From contig MU001675.1 in assembly GCA_010093515.1 (NCBI GenBank), positions 290,807 to 354,806 of the forward strand: a stretch of 64,000 nt of DNA, written 5' to 3'. Below are positions 22,527-34,857 of the stretch, piece by piece. Origin of the DNA: Lineolata rhizophorae (taxonomy: Eukaryota > Ascomycota > Dothideomycetes > Lineolatales > Lineolataceae). The position numbers and the translations under genes were made by a program. The notes below the pieces were generated by a model. The model was not told the DNA's origin. It did no database searches and saw nothing but the letters and a program-made list of their open reading frames with translations. How positions within the stretch are numbered: position 1 is the stretch's first letter; each line of letters opens with the position of its first letter.

Positions 22527-24119
22527 ATGAAAACCTACTCCCGCCGCTCGCTCCTCTCCACGGGCGCCTCGTTCGCGCCCGACGAGAAACGCCGCCGTCG
22601 CGATCGCCTCGCAGACGACAGCAGCGCCCTCGGGTCTGTTTTCCCCTCCGCAACGTGCGCGCCGTCGTCATCCACCACGCGCACATCATCGTCGTCGCCC
22701 ACGCAGCTCGCTTCTTCGGACCCGGCTGCACTGTGCGAAGGGGCGAGCACGCCGCCTTCGTCGCCGCCGCCGCCGGCGCCGGAGCCAACGGAAATGGAGC
22801 GGGCAGCGCCGGCGTGGGGGCCGGGGCGCGGGTTGAAGAGGAAGCGAGAGAAGGCTGCGTCATGGCCGGGGGAGGAGGGAGAGCGCACGGTGGAGAAGCA
22901 GGATGACGAGAAGGACGAGAACGGGGACGGAGATGAGCACGGGAACGGCAGGATACATGGCAAGATACCGGGCGACCGCAGCGCGTCCCGACGGCGGCGC
23001 CGCGCCCCGCTCACGGAAACGCCGGACGACAACGCGCGCCGTGCGCCGTGCTCCTCACGCCGGCACGCAGCGCCATCCGCTCCGCATCCCTCGCGGAAGC
23101 CCGACCCGCCAACCTGTCCGGCACACCTCCCACCGCGCCAACTGAACCTCGACCCCGCCCGCGCTCCCGCTCCCAAGCCCAAGCCCAAGCCCAAGCCCGC
23201 CCCGAAACGCCTCACCCAACTCCGGCTCTCCCTCCACCCCCTCGACGCCCCGCCCCCGTCCCGCAAGACCTGCCCCCTCTGCGGCATGTCGTACACGGCC
23301 ACGAGCGCCGAGGACGCGGCGCTGCACCAGCGCTTCCACGCCCAGCACGAGCGCGGCGTCGACATGACGCGGGGCTTCGTCGAGTGGGCGGCGGGCGGCG
23401 GTGCCGGCGGCGGTGCCGGCGGCGGTGGACGCATCGTCTGGCGGGCCGCCGGCGGCGGCGCCGTCGTGGTGCGCGTGCGCGCGCGCGACCGCGGCGTCGC
23501 GCGCAAGGGCGTCGCGCGCGTGCTCGAGGTGGTGGAGCGGGAGCTGGGCGCCGTGGCGCTGGGGGAAGCGGAGCTCTGGGGCGGCGCCGGCGCCGGCGGC
23601 GAGGAGGACGCGGGCAAGAGCGAGACGGCTGCTGCTGCTGGGGGCGCGGCGGCGAGAGAGGAGCGCTTCGTCGCCTATGTGTATTTGCGCGGGGGGCGGT
23701 GCGTCGGGTTTTGCCTCGCGGAGCGGATACGCAGGGCGTGGCCGGTCGTGGCGAAGGCGGCGGCGGCGGCGGCGGCGTCGGGCGCGACGACAGACGCGGA
23801 TTCGACCACGGCCGCCGCTTCGGACCCGACCAAGACCGCCGCGACCGCGGCGCTCCCGCCCGCGCTCGCGCTCGGCCCCGCGCCCCGCGCCGCCACGCTC
23901 GGCATCGCGCGCATCTGGACGGCGCGCGCGCACCGCGGCGCCGGCGTCGCGCGCGCGCTGCTCGACGCGGCGGCGGGGTCGTTCGTGTACGGGGTGAGGG
24001 TGCCGCGCGAGCGGGTCGCGTTTAGCCAGCCCACGGAGGCGGGGGCGAGGCTGGCGGCGAGGTGGTTTGGGGGGGAGGGAGTTGGGAGTGCTTTTGGGGA
24101 GTGCGAGTTGTCTCGTTAA
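22527..24119 (+). CDS. ECO1: ECO1/CTF7 sister-chromatid cohesion N-acetyltransferase
   Basis: A single exon of 530 codons. ECO1 acetylates the cohesin subunit SMC3 during S phase to establish sister-chromatid cohesion. The N-terminal MKTYSRR is followed by a long disordered region. A C2H2 finger starts CPLCGMSY, with C249, C252, H267 and H271. The GNAT-type domain has LGIARIWTARAHRGAGVARALL (acetyl-CoA loop near residue 470) and the ECO1-specific FSQPTEAG near the C-terminus. The enzyme domain is split by an Ala/Gly/Thr low-complexity insert. The frame stays open 79 codons upstream, but the ATG at 22527 begins the family-like N-terminus, so I chose it. GC content is extreme. Confidence 0.9.
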   Translation: MKTYSRRSLLSTGASFAPDEKRRRRDRLADDSSALGSVFPSATCAPSSSTTRTSSSSPTQLASSDPAALCEGASTPPSSPPPPAPEPTEMERAAPAWGPGRGLKRKREKAASWPGEEGERTVEKQDDEKDENGDGDEHGNGRIHGKIPGDRSASRRRRRAPLTETPDDNARRAPCSSRRHAAPSAPHPSRKPDPPTCPAHLPPRQLNLDPARAPAPKPKPKPKPAPKRLTQLRLSLHPLDAPPPSRKTCPLCGMSYTATSAEDAALHQRFHAQHERGVDMTRGFVEWAAGGGAGGGAGGGGRIVWRAAGGGAVVVRVRARDRGVARKGVARVLEVVERELGAVALGEAELWGGAGAGGEEDAGKSETAAAAGGAAAREERFVAYVYLRGGRCVGFCLAERIRRAWPVVAKAAAAAAASGATTDADSTTAAASDPTKTAATAALPPALALGPAPRAATLGIARIWTARAHRGAGVARALLDAAAGSFVYGVRVPRERVAFSQPTEAGARLAARWFGGEGVGSAFGECELSR

Positions 24120-24651
24120 GAGGGAGGGAAAGTGGTGTTTCCTAGACTCTGGGTAGGAGACGGAGGCTAGTGCTTGAGCAGCAGAAGGCGAGAGACGGTA
24201 GCTAGTATTCGAGCAGCAGAAGAGAGTGTGCGGGCGGGCACGAGATACGAAAGAACATGTCTATCAGTCAACCGCGCGGAAGCGTACGGAGGCTTCTCTC
24301 CTTTGAGCAAAGGTGCGGTTACGGAAGCGTGGGGCACTGCTACGTAGCAAGGTGATAACGAGGCGCGCAACAGAAAGCCGCCGCCGCCGCACGCTTGCCG
24401 GCATCATCTGCTCGGGCGCGGCGCGGGCTGGGGCCGGCCTCCGAGCCGGACACAAGCAGCCACGACAGCGCGCGCCCGCCGATACCGCATCCCTGCGCCT
24501 CGCGCTCGACACGCTCCAGCCTCGCTCTCCGCCGCCCGCTTCTGCCCACGCTCCTCTCCCGCGCCCCGCAAGATGCCTCGCGCGCTCTGATCTCGCCCAG
24601 GCCATCCTGTCCCAGAGCAGCCCAGCACGGGACGAGAGCCCCGCCGTCGCC
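24120..24651. other. Spacer and promoter of the AIM3-like gene
   Basis: About 530 bp between two plus-strand genes. A near-duplicated stretch containing CGAGCAGCAGAAG occurs at about 24175-24225. Frames through it are open only because of the high GC content. Confidence 0.45.
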
Positions 24652-27570
24652 ATGGCCGGCAACCCGTTCCGGCGCGGCCCGCCGGCGCCGCAGCAGCCAC
24701 CCCGCGACGCTCCGCAGCGCTCCCACTTCGACCACGACCACCACGACAGCGCCGCGCTGCGGTTTCCGGCGCTGGAAGATTGTATGTGCGAAGACACACC
24801 CTCCCAGCCCCACGTGCACCTTCACTTTGCCCTTCAGGAGCGCCCTTGGTTGGGGAAAGGGAAGAGACGATACGAGAACGGAAGAAAGGGGACGAGATGG
24901 ATCCCGCCGGATGCTTCGCTTTCGGCTCCTAGGGCCATGGGCCACCCGGGAGCACAAGCTACGCGTTCTCGCACGCGTGTTTGGCGGTCTGCGGGACAGA
25001 GCGGCGGAGCCGGAGGGCTGGGGGCATAGCTACTAAGCCACCGACACAACCCCTTCTTCATCACCTTCTCCCTCACCGTGCCTCGCCAGCCAGCCGTCGG
25101 ACACAGATCGCTAACGCGCCCACGCCTCCGCTCCACAGTCGATGCTCACAACCACCACGACCTCCCGAACCACACCTTCCCTTCCTCCACCACCGCCGGT
25201 CCTCCTCCCACAACCTTCTCCCGCACCGGCCCCTCCCATCACCAACAGCAACAACAACACCAACGCGCCCCCAAAAAAGTCCGCATAACCTCTCCTCCGC
25301 ACTCGCCTCCTCACTCCTACCCGACATCGCCCGTCGCGACCAGAGAAAGGCCGCCCGCAGCGGCTTACACCCCGGGCCCCGCCGCGCACGCGCACGGCGC
25401 CATGGATCCCGACCCTGGCGTCGACGCCGGGTTCGCGCGCCGACTCTCGGGCGCGCGGCACGCGGGGTCGCCGCCGCCACCAGTGGAGCCGCTGGCCGTG
25501 GAAGGCGGGGGAGGCGGTGCTGCGGAAGACGAAGGGGCCGGGGGTACCAGCGATGATGCCGAGGACGACGGCGAGGACCCTTTTGGCGAGGAGGGCGACG
25601 AGTCGTCTGGCGGGGACGAGGACGAGTCGGATGAGGCTGCTTCGACCGATCCCGACGCCGGTGCCGGCGGCAACGCTGCGCGGCGGAACGCCGCGGGAGC
25701 GGAGGCCGCCGCGGGTGGTGCCGCTGCCGCCGCCGCCGCCGCCGCCCCGCCGAACCCGTTCCAAAAGACGCTCGCGACGATGGATCCGGCGCAGCTGCGC
25801 CAGGCTGATGGCCGCGGTAGTGGTGGTGGCAGTCGATCACAGGGCCCCCCGAGAGCGAGCATGGACGTGGATGCGTTTAAGCGGTTGCTTATGACCGGGA
25901 ACGCGGGCGCGGGCGCGGGCACCAGCGCAGAGGCGGGGCAGACGAAGCCGTCGCCGCCACCACAACAGCAGCAGAGCGAGAAACTCGCGGCCGATGAGCC
26001 GAGGAAATCGTATGAGCGGGGGGACGACGAGCCGCGGGAGGGGCCCGGGTATGTGCCTCGTGGGGGCGACGCCCAGGACGGCTCGGCAGCCGACGCCGAC
26101 GCTGAGGAGCGGCGGCAGGGGCATCACTACGACTCCAACGACGACGGCGGCGGTGGCGACAACGATGCCGACGACGACGACGACGACGAGCACTCCCGCC
26201 TCGTCGCCTCGCCTTCCTTTTCCTCCAATTCCTCCTCGCCGCGCCCCGCCGCCGGGGCTAGCACCATCAGCACCACCAACGCCACTGCCGCCGCCACTCC
26301 TACCAAGCTAAAGCAGAAACCGCCCAAGCCGTCCAAGCCCCCACCGCCACGGCACCGCCACGGCAAGCTCGTCCAGGCGCGCACGCCGCAGACGGTGTCA
26401 TTTGAGGACTTTGCGCCCACGGCGGCGGATGGAGACGGGGGAGGAGGTGGTGGCGGGGACGGCGGCGGGAGGAGCAGGGCGCGCACGCCGAGCGATTTGA
26501 ACAAGCCGCTGCCGCCGAGGCCAGCGGCTGTTGTTGTGAGGGGCGGGGAGGATGAGGGGGCCGGGGAGAGGGAAGGAGAAGGGGAACTGGCGGCGGGGTC
26601 ATCGCCGCCGCAGACGGTGCCGGCGCCGGCGACGGCGCAGCCCCAACAACCTCCACGCCCGCACACGCCGCAGAAGAAAGCCGCCCCGCCCGCCCCGCCC
26701 GCCCGCCGCCACTCGCAGCACCATCACCATCACCAGCACCACCAGCACCTGCGCTCCGCCTCGTCCGCCGCCGCCACCGGGGCGCCAAACCACCACGGCA
26801 ACAACAGCGCAACCGTCGCCATCACCAACAACAACGGCGCCAGCAGCAGCACCAGCACCGACCCCGGCCCCGCCCCCTCCTACACCCCGGCCCCCTCGGC
26901 CGCCCGCTCCCGCTCCAACTCGGCCCTCACCACCGCCACCGCCGCCACCACGGCCTCGTCCCTGCCCGACGCCCCCGCCACGCCCGAGTCGGACCGGCTG
27001 CCGGAATCCGCCGCCGCCGCCCCCGCCGCGGGGCCGGTGTCGTCGTCGTTGTCGTCGCCCAGGCCGCCGCCGCCCCCCGCGAGGAGGACGGGCGCCAAGG
27101 GCGCGGTCGCGGTCGCGGCTGCGGCTGCGGCTGCGGGCGAGAGGGAGAGGGAGAGGGAGAGAGCGGACAGGGCGGACAGGGACAAGGAGAGGGAGGCGCC
27201 GGCGTCGCCGGCGGGGAGCGCGCGGATCAGGCGCGCGAGCGGGGCGCCGCCGGCGGACGGGGCGGACGGTGCTGGCGCCGGCATGATGTCGCCGCCGCCG
27301 CCGCCGCCGCCGCGGCGCACGTCGAGCCGGTCGAGCGCGGAGATGGTGAGGAGGGAGAGTGGGGGGTGGGAGGGCGTGGGGGTGGGGGCGGGGGGGAGGA
27401 GGGGGAGTGGGGAGGTGGGGAGGCGGGCGAGCGGGGAGGTGGGTAGGAGGCCGAGCGGGGAGAGCGGGCTGAGGCGCGAGGTTGGGTGGGGGGAGGGGGA
27501 TATTTTGGCGGATATGTCGAGGTTGCAGAAGGAGGTGGATGCGTTGAGGGAGAGGTATAGGAGGGGGTAG
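24652..27570 (+). CDS. Low-complexity AIM3-like protein
   Basis: Exon 1 (24652-24781) encodes MAGNPFRRGPPAPQ and a short His/Asp-rich segment ending RFPALED. A 357-nt intron (GTATGT donor, GCTAAC branch near 25111, CACAG acceptor) joins in phase 1 to exon 2 (25139-27570), for 853 residues. The NPFRR start, the motif KKVRITSPPHSPP and the later NPFQKTLATMD with MDVDAFKRLLMTG resemble fungal proteins annotated as 'altered inheritance of mitochondria protein 3', a cortical-patch-associated scaffold in yeast. The rest is disordered: Asp/Glu runs, polyhistidine, polyalanine, SH3-type polyproline, Arg/Glu repeats. The C-terminal 25 residues (SRLQKEVDALRERYRR) form a short coiled coil. The family name is tentative. 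Confidence 0.7.
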
Positions 27571-30500
27571 GGAGGGGGTAGGGAGGGGGTGTGGGTGGGT
27601 TGGGCGGACGGGCGTCGTGAGGCGTGGATTTTGGGTTGCTTGGGAATGACGGGATGGGAGGGATTGGGAATGAGATGGGCGGGCGGGTAGCTAGGTGGTT
27701 ACACCCATGGGGTATTGGGAATCTGAGCCGGTTTTAGTTTCGCTTGGTTGGGCTGATGGGGTTGGGTGTGCTGGGAGGTTTCTTCGCTTTCTTTCCCGTT
27801 GTTGGGTAGGTAGGCGAGCGGTGTTGGTCTTGTTGTTTTGGATAGCCAGGCTTCGCAGTCAGCAGAGCCAGTTGATAAATGTACCCGTTCAAACGGAGTT
27901 CATGGAGAGGGTCGGTTCGTGAACGCTGGCATGCGGTGTGATTTGTGCGGTCCGGGGCCGGAGTTCCCGAGCTGAAGCATGCACGTTTCATCCTGGCGAC
28001 TTGCCACTTCAATCCCGGCGGGCGGTGCCTGCTGCTCCGTTGGTCTTTGGCCGCGCCAAGGACTATCCGTATAAGACGGCGTTCGCTCGCAAAGACTGCA
28101 ACGCCTTCGCTCGACCAGCATACTTCCTAATGGGCACTGGCTAGTCGCTGCTCGTCAAATCGCCAAACACTGCCACGTTTGACGAGTTCGGTCACGAAGC
28201 TTTTAGACACGGGTTGCTGCAAATGTAAAGCGGCTCTGTCGACGCGGAGCCTCTGCCTTGGTGCGGACGCGGAATATACCGGGCCCAGAGATGCGACGTC
28301 CGAGTCCATGACGATGCCCGGCACTTTGGTAGGAAGGACCCATCCCGAACCTTGACATCCTGCTGGGCATTCTGGAGAATCAAATAGCCCTGCCCGCATC
28401 GATCGATACTTGCCGAACTTAGACGAGCACGCTCGCTTGGTCTCCGTACTTAAACGCTAGAGCAGGAAACGGGATCGCCCATGACAGCTTCGACTGCAGG
28501 AGTCAGGGCGGCGAGGACGACGCGGCACGTGTGCAGGCCCTGGCGCTAAAATGGAAGTGGAGAGGACAAGAGACAGGATTTCGGAACTGCAAAGGCTGCG
28601 CCAGACACGTATTAAGCAGGACTAGGCGCTCGTGCAAACGGCCCAGCAACGGAATCTCACTCTCATTCCTTCGGCACGGCCCGGATAATCCGAAGGCTGG
28701 ATCAACGGCAGCGGGTTCGGGAGCGCTCCGCAAAGGGACTTTTTTGGGACTGTGGGGAGGTCTCACTGTTTGAATTCTGGCCGATTGGAAGGCTGCTTGT
28801 GCTCGTGTCACTCATTGTTTGGGCTACGCCGAGAGCAAGTTTGTAGCGCCATTGACGATGCTATCAGCCAATTTAGGGCGCGTTGTTGAAGAGAACTGGA
28901 GCACCGCTGGCCTATGAAAACATAGCGCTCGATCACTCGGGGATGGGGCAAAGATCTGCTGGATGCGTTGGCGGCGTCTGCTTTGACGTTCGATTGGGCC
29001 ATGTAGAACAAGATGTCAACATATGTGGCCACCTACGTTTTCCTATCTGCTATAGAGCAAATTTTGGCTGCATTTAAGCCGAACAGCCGCCGACGCTTGG
29101 GACACGCCAGCAAAGATAGTCGAGCTTCATGGGAAACTCTATCTGAATGCCTTGCTATCCATGCTGCGCACGTAGGCAAGGTAAGTACCAGGTATGTGGT
29201 CAACCCGAACCCTTGGTAATGGGATAGCATGTCCCGTGGAACTGGTAACCCAAGCTGCAGACGAGCAGCAGTACTAATAGAGGCTAAGACGCATATGGTC
29301 CGAGAGAGTCCAAAACTATCTAGGTTAGCAATGGACGCTTGACTCTCCGCACCGTTGCTTTAGGAGAGGTCCCGCAGCTTGGTTAAGCCCCCCAGTAACC
29401 GCAAACGGCAAGCGAAAAGCCTGGCAGACGCAGGGAGCCACGGGCAGATCCGCGTCATCTCACGATTGAACCGGGTTCTGTGCTCCTTAGTGGACCCGCT
29501 ATTGCCCCGGGCCGAAGGTCAAACCAGCAAGGGGCCTCGGGCCTACCGTCCGGCGCCATGGCACCAAACAAAAACCCCTGCAATAAGCAGTGTACGCGCC
29601 GTGGCCCCGGGACGTTGGCTCCGACGCTATCTCGACTTCACTCCACGTTCTCCGAACCTCATCTTCTTCGCAACCCCGCGCCTCGCTATCGGCCGCCAGA
29701 TGATATCAGGAGGCGAATTGGTCCATGGGCAGCACCTGGGCGTTCGCAGGGACCAGGCAAGGTAGCCGCCGACAGTCGCGGCCTGCTGACCCCACATGGC
29801 ATTGAGGCGAAATTTTCGTTACATGCCGAATGTTTTACGGCTGCCCAATTACTGGCCTGCGACGGAGCGATAGCAGCCTGCCTGCCCACAACGATGAAGG
29901 CCCTCCATCGCGATGCTCAGCGAAATCCGTCGACTTCGACTACAGGCTCATCCGGAACCGATTGCGGCGACAATCGGCGTGCACTTGCAACTGAACGTGC
30001 TGTACCCTTGGGATGGTGGGGATTGCAATGGTTGCAGACGCACTCGGAACTATGAGAAGGCTGAAGAGCGAGACGGCGATGGTCAGGCCCAGAGGACGCT
30101 GAGGCGGTGAAAAGCCTTCTTGGGCTAAGAATCGAAGGTTCTTCGGCTTGACGCCGGCGATTGCGTGGCTCATAGCCGGCTGGCGCTGGCGGATCACCTT
30201 GAGTGGAAGGTCCTGTTCAAAGTCCAGAAATCGACCCTGAGAGGCCCAGTTTGTTAGCATACGGTGGAGATGCCGCTTGCTTCGCGATCGCCTAGTGTCG
30301 GGGACTTTACGATAGTGAAAGGTCGCGCCTGGGGACTGCTGCTAAAATATGCATTGCGTAGGTAAGACGTTTTGTGTATAACGTTGCTCGCGCTGCGTTC
30401 GAGGCTCCTGCGTCGCGAGAAGTCAGGAGAAGAAGGGCGACGCGGGAAGGGAGCCGCGTCGCCAGCCAAGACCTCCGCGGCCGTGGAGAGCCGCTCTAGG

Positions 30501-31236
30501 GTGCGGTGTGCGAAATAGTAAGTAGTGCTCGGGCGACATGATAGGCATTCCGTTCGGATGCCGTAACGTTGGCGCAAGCTTCCTGAATTGTTCTTTTCTT
30601 TTTGTTTTCCCTTGTTTATAGCGAACAGGTTTCCTGAACGGTATGAACCATTTTTTGCAGTTTGGACGAACAGTTGGGTGCAAACAGCCGAACGGCGCGA
30701 ACCCACTCTCCCGAGTGAGTCCGCACTCGCCCTGCTGCAAAGATGAGGGGCCAGGGTCGAGTGCCAGCAGCTCCCCGCAACTGCGCATTTTTGCAGATGC
30801 TCAATTTTCCCTCAGCGTTTACCTTCCATCACGACCAAGCTCGTTCCCAAGCTCGTTCATACTTAGCCACACTTTTTTCCTGCCTTTCGTGACCCCCCTT
30901 CTTTACTTTTCAGCTCCCTTTTTGCCCTTTTTCATGTAACTTTGAGGAGACGGGAGCAGCACCTTGACGTCATCTCACCTTCGCGTCCAGGACCGAAAGC
31001 TCTCCGGAGAACTGCTCTTTCGTCTGGTTTCCAAGAGCACCTCTCTCATCTGATTCTATCCTCTCCATTCGTTCTCATTGCTGCGCGTCGCCTTTATTTT
31101 TCACTATACTTGCCTTCTACTTGTGGCCTCTCTGCATTGGCACGTTCCTTGGGACCGTCGTAGATCTGCCCCCGAGTCGATGCCTCATTGCTTCCCTTGA
31201 CACCGTCAGCAAGTGACAACCCTTACCTACGACAAG
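27571..31236. other. 3.7-kb gene-free stretch upstream of the zinc-finger gene
   Basis: No open frame here resembles a protein family and none is joined by convincing splice sites. The left end has GGGA-type tandem repeats after the AIM3-like stop. The right 600 bp (30.6-31.2 kb) is pyrimidine-rich, as in promoters and 5' leaders of fungal regulatory genes. Non-coding transcripts cannot be excluded. Confidence 0.5.
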
Positions 31237-32271
31237 ATGGTCTCGGTGGATATTCACTGTCCTCTACAAGATCAACCCTACTGCAAAGGCGGGTTATGCT
31301 TCAACGTGATTAGAGATCTCATGTAAGTTGCACTACCTTATCCAAGTGCTTCAAACTTTCAAACTAACTGTGTGATTCAAGGACCCACATCAAGTAAGAT
31401 AGCCCAGTACCAATACACCCCCTGCTACTATTACTGACCTACGTCGTGTACTAGCGGGAAAAAGCATCAGCGGGCCGGTCTTGGAGGTACGAAAATCATG
31501 GTTTGCAAACACTGCCGTGAACCCTACTTCAAGGGGGACACTGAACACCCTGATAAATTATGCTCGCAACTTCGAGACGGTCCACGTATACCACAACCGC
31601 GTGGCCCTGGCCAAAAAGCCTGGGTTGACAAATATCTTGTCCCTTTCCTACGGACGCATGGATATTTCCGCGGGGCCCCAATTTCGAGCCTCGACGAACC
31701 TTCGACTTCGAATTGTCATAACAGCGATGTTGAGATGGAGTCTGATGTCGAGACGCAATATACCCGGAATGATCCGGCCTCCCCCGACCTTGAGGAAGTG
31801 GGCGACGAGTTCGTCGATATGACGCTTGGCGCCAACGCCAATCTTCATGGCGATCCAGCAACGGACCTCCCTGATCTGGCCGGCCCCCCAGGCTCTGTTC
31901 TGGCGACTGAACCCCCGGCAACTGCGCTCGATCTCGCGCCTGACTTCGATTTATTGGGCTTCATCATCGCCGAGAATATCGGGCACGGCAACAGCGCCCA
32001 TGATGATCCGCCGTTGCAGAATCAATCGGTCGATAACCAGGAAATATGGGACTTCCTGGACAGCCACGCCGCCTTGCGATCCCCCCTCTACCATACGCAT
32101 TTAGTCTCTTCCGGCTCTTTCGAGCACCGATGCGAGGACTTCTTGGCCGTCGAGAACCACTTGGGCTTCGGGGACTTCTTACCGAAGATGGAAGACGCCG
32201 ACTATGAGAAATTGTCCTTGTATGCTCAGGCACTGACCATTGAGATGGATGTCGATTCGGACGACGAATGA
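31237..32271 (+). CDS. Zinc-finger protein with a 12-nt micro-exon
   Basis: Three exons, 31237-31322, 31382-31393 and 31455-32271, give 304 residues. Introns are 59 and 61 nt with consensus GTAAGT and GTAAGA donors and CTAAC/CTGAC branch points. The N-terminus holds a C2H2-like arrangement C16-x4-C21-x9-H31-x5-H37, then a second set C50-x2-C53-x10-H64-x4-C69. The micro-exon encodes the residues around H31, so correct splicing is needed to complete the first finger. The remainder is acidic, with an Asp/Glu-rich region at about residues 115-150 and an acidic C-terminus, like a transcriptional regulator with an activation domain. I do not recognise the family. DNA binding is inference from the metal-ligand pattern. 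Confidence 0.75.
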
Positions 32272-34857
32272 GGTCACCAAGGGTGGCCGTGATGGCGTAG
32301 AGGAATTTAATTCCCTTCGCCATCGCATCGCTTTTGCATTTGCGTCTGTTTCTTTGTTCTTTTCTTTTGTTTTTTTTTTTTTTTCCGCGCGCAATACCCA
32401 CAATCTCTCCCTGAGAGCCAAAGCATCTACAAAACGAAAGATAGGATGGGCGCGTTTTCGGATCTGGGTGCAATGTAAAAGACATGGTTTGTTTTTCCTA
32501 AGTTGGCGGCACCGCTCGCCACCGACATATATAAACGCTATCCCCCGATGTAGAGTTTGTTACTATGTTTTTTTCCCATTTATTTTTTCATCTACTTTAT
32601 TTTCCTTTTCTTTTCCTCTCTTAATCTCTTGAACCTGTCATATAGCGTCTGTTGTTTTGTCCGCGAAGGCATTCAGGCGTACTTGATCTCATTGGGTTCT
32701 GTAAAGTCGAAAGTGCTCTCTTGCATTAAAGGACAAACGTAATAATGATAAGATGGATATCGCGCACGCATTTCTTGCACGACTTGTCAATGTGCTTGCT
32801 TCGGGCATTGTGTTGAGAGTTACTACTCCGCGTGACTGGCCACTTCACGAGACTTCACAACAGATATCTGACCCGTGCTCAGGGCATCAGTCCAGCATCT
32901 CAAGCCTGAGCTCAACCGCAAAGCGCTTCACATCACCGTGGTTAACCCCGACCTCAAACCGATTCAGTACATAACTCACTATTCACGCGTACCATATCGA
33001 AGGTCACTTCACCCACTCACATCTCACGTACCACTCGCACCCAAGACATCAGAAAAAAAAGCTCTCCTCTCATTCCGCATACCAACTATCTACCATCTCT
33101 ACAGGCACATCCTCAGCCCAGCAGACCCACAAACTCGCACAATTACCCTCCCTCCCAGCAACACCATCCGCACTCTCACCGCCCGGCCAAGCCCCTTCGC
33201 TCGCAGCACGCAGGCACGCACATAAGCAAGCCCGCACGGCGCTCGCGGGCAGGCGCTCAGCTCTCCGGCTCCCTCACGCGCTCCCATCAACGCAAGTGGG
33301 CTCCCGAACCCAGGTATATATATATTCTACGCGCCGCATTACCCAAGCCCGTCGCTCCCGCCGCCGCCCATCGACCACCTATGCACACGCGGACCCACGC
33401 ATATACCCCGGAGAGCTTGACCCAGGCACGCGCACCCAAAGAACAACAGGCACAGCAGCACACACACACACACGCAAAACCAGCTAAGACGGGAAAAGGA
33501 GAGAGAGAAAGAGAAGTTCGGAGGGGGGAAAGAAAACAAGGGAAAACTACCGAGTCAATAGAGGAAGGAAAAAAAAAAGAGACAAGAGAAAAGAAGGTAA
33601 AGAAAAAGAGCAGCAGCAGCCAGTAGCAGCACGTACAAAATCCCCCCACATGTGCACCTACACCTGTTTCCATTGCTTCCTTCCTACCGCTGCCCGCTCC
33701 TTCTCCCTGCCAGACCAGACCGAACCATGGAACGCTCGCTCCACTCCTGCGCACCCATCTGCGCAGCCCCTCCTGCGAAAGAGCAATAGAAAAACAAATC
33801 CATCCCAGCCGTCCATCCTTTTCGAGCAGAAATCCCCAATAAAGGGAGGAAAAAGAAGAAGAAAAGGAGCTCGCGCACAAGAAGCCAGACTTAATAAAAG
33901 AGCGTATTTCCTAATAATTCCGAAACAGAAGCGCACGAGAAAAAAATTTCAAAAAGCAAGAAAAAGTGAGGTCTAATCGGGACGGACAGCCACGAGAGGA
34001 AAAAGCTTTCCCACCTCATTCAACGGAAACGGAGCTCACCCGGCACAACGAATCTCGACAGCGAAGACCCAACCGCCCATAGAAACGAGCAATAGGGCTC
34101 CCACCGCCAAGACCGCACGGCCATGGACGCAGACGTAAACATCGGTCTCGATCAGTCTCGCACCGGGTCCGAAGGAGCCAGCAACCACGCGCGGAAGGGA
34201 AAACGGAAACGGCAAGATGCACGCCGGGAGAAACCTCCCCATAAAACGCCAAGACATAACACAGCTTTGATGCGGAAGCAGGGGAAGGCCGGCCCGGAAC
34301 AAGAGCGCCCGAACCAAGGAGAATGTGCAGCGGTGGGCTAGTTGCCGTCCTCGCGCTCGCTGAACAACGTAAAGTAGTGGGTCGCGAGGAGCAACCGCGC
34401 AGTACGTTCAGCAAACGACGGCGGCGGTGCGGGCACCAGGTCTAATTTTTGAGAGAAAACGGGCGGCGATGTCGGGAGGGAGACGATTCTAATTCGAGGA
34501 CAGAAGACAGCCGAAGGGAACAGAGAGGGCTTCGAGTCGCATGGATCGAGGGGGCTGGAAGAGATGTGATTTCGAGGCGGTGGATCGAATCGGATGAGGC
34601 TTCGGGGAAGGACAAAGGGCGTCGTCGTACACCGGAAAAGTAAAAAAGAGCCGTTCGTAATCGTAGCAGAGTATTGAGGAGAGGGAAGGGTTGTAAAAAG
34701 CTGTCTACTGTGCATTGTGGTGGTAGGAGTGTGTTGGGGATGATTTCCTTTTTCTCCAAACCATCCATTGAGAATCCTTTTTTCTTTTCGTGTTGGAAAG
34801 AGAGAAAAAAAAAACCCCCTCCAGCACTTTTTTCATTTCCATCCATCCCTCTCTGCA
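32272..34857. other. 2.6-kb spacer between convergent genes, with simple repeats
   Basis: The stops of the zinc-finger gene (plus) and the WSC gene (minus) face each other. The spacer has poly-T runs, a CA repeat near 33460-33477 and purine-rich tracts at 33490-33620 and 33840-33970. No gene is supportable. Confidence 0.5.

Noticed and set aside
22535-23617. Long minus-strand frames over ECO1
   Set aside because: They are antisense shadows of a GC-rich gene whose plus frame carries the zinc finger and acetyltransferase motifs.
29480-30055. 191-codon plus-strand frame in the 27.6-31.2 kb spacer
   Set aside because: No recognisable domain or splice partner, and the N-terminal half is compositionally random.
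33460-33480. CA repeat considered as a telomere-like or CRISPR-like array
   Set aside because: It is a plain dinucleotide microsatellite without spacers.
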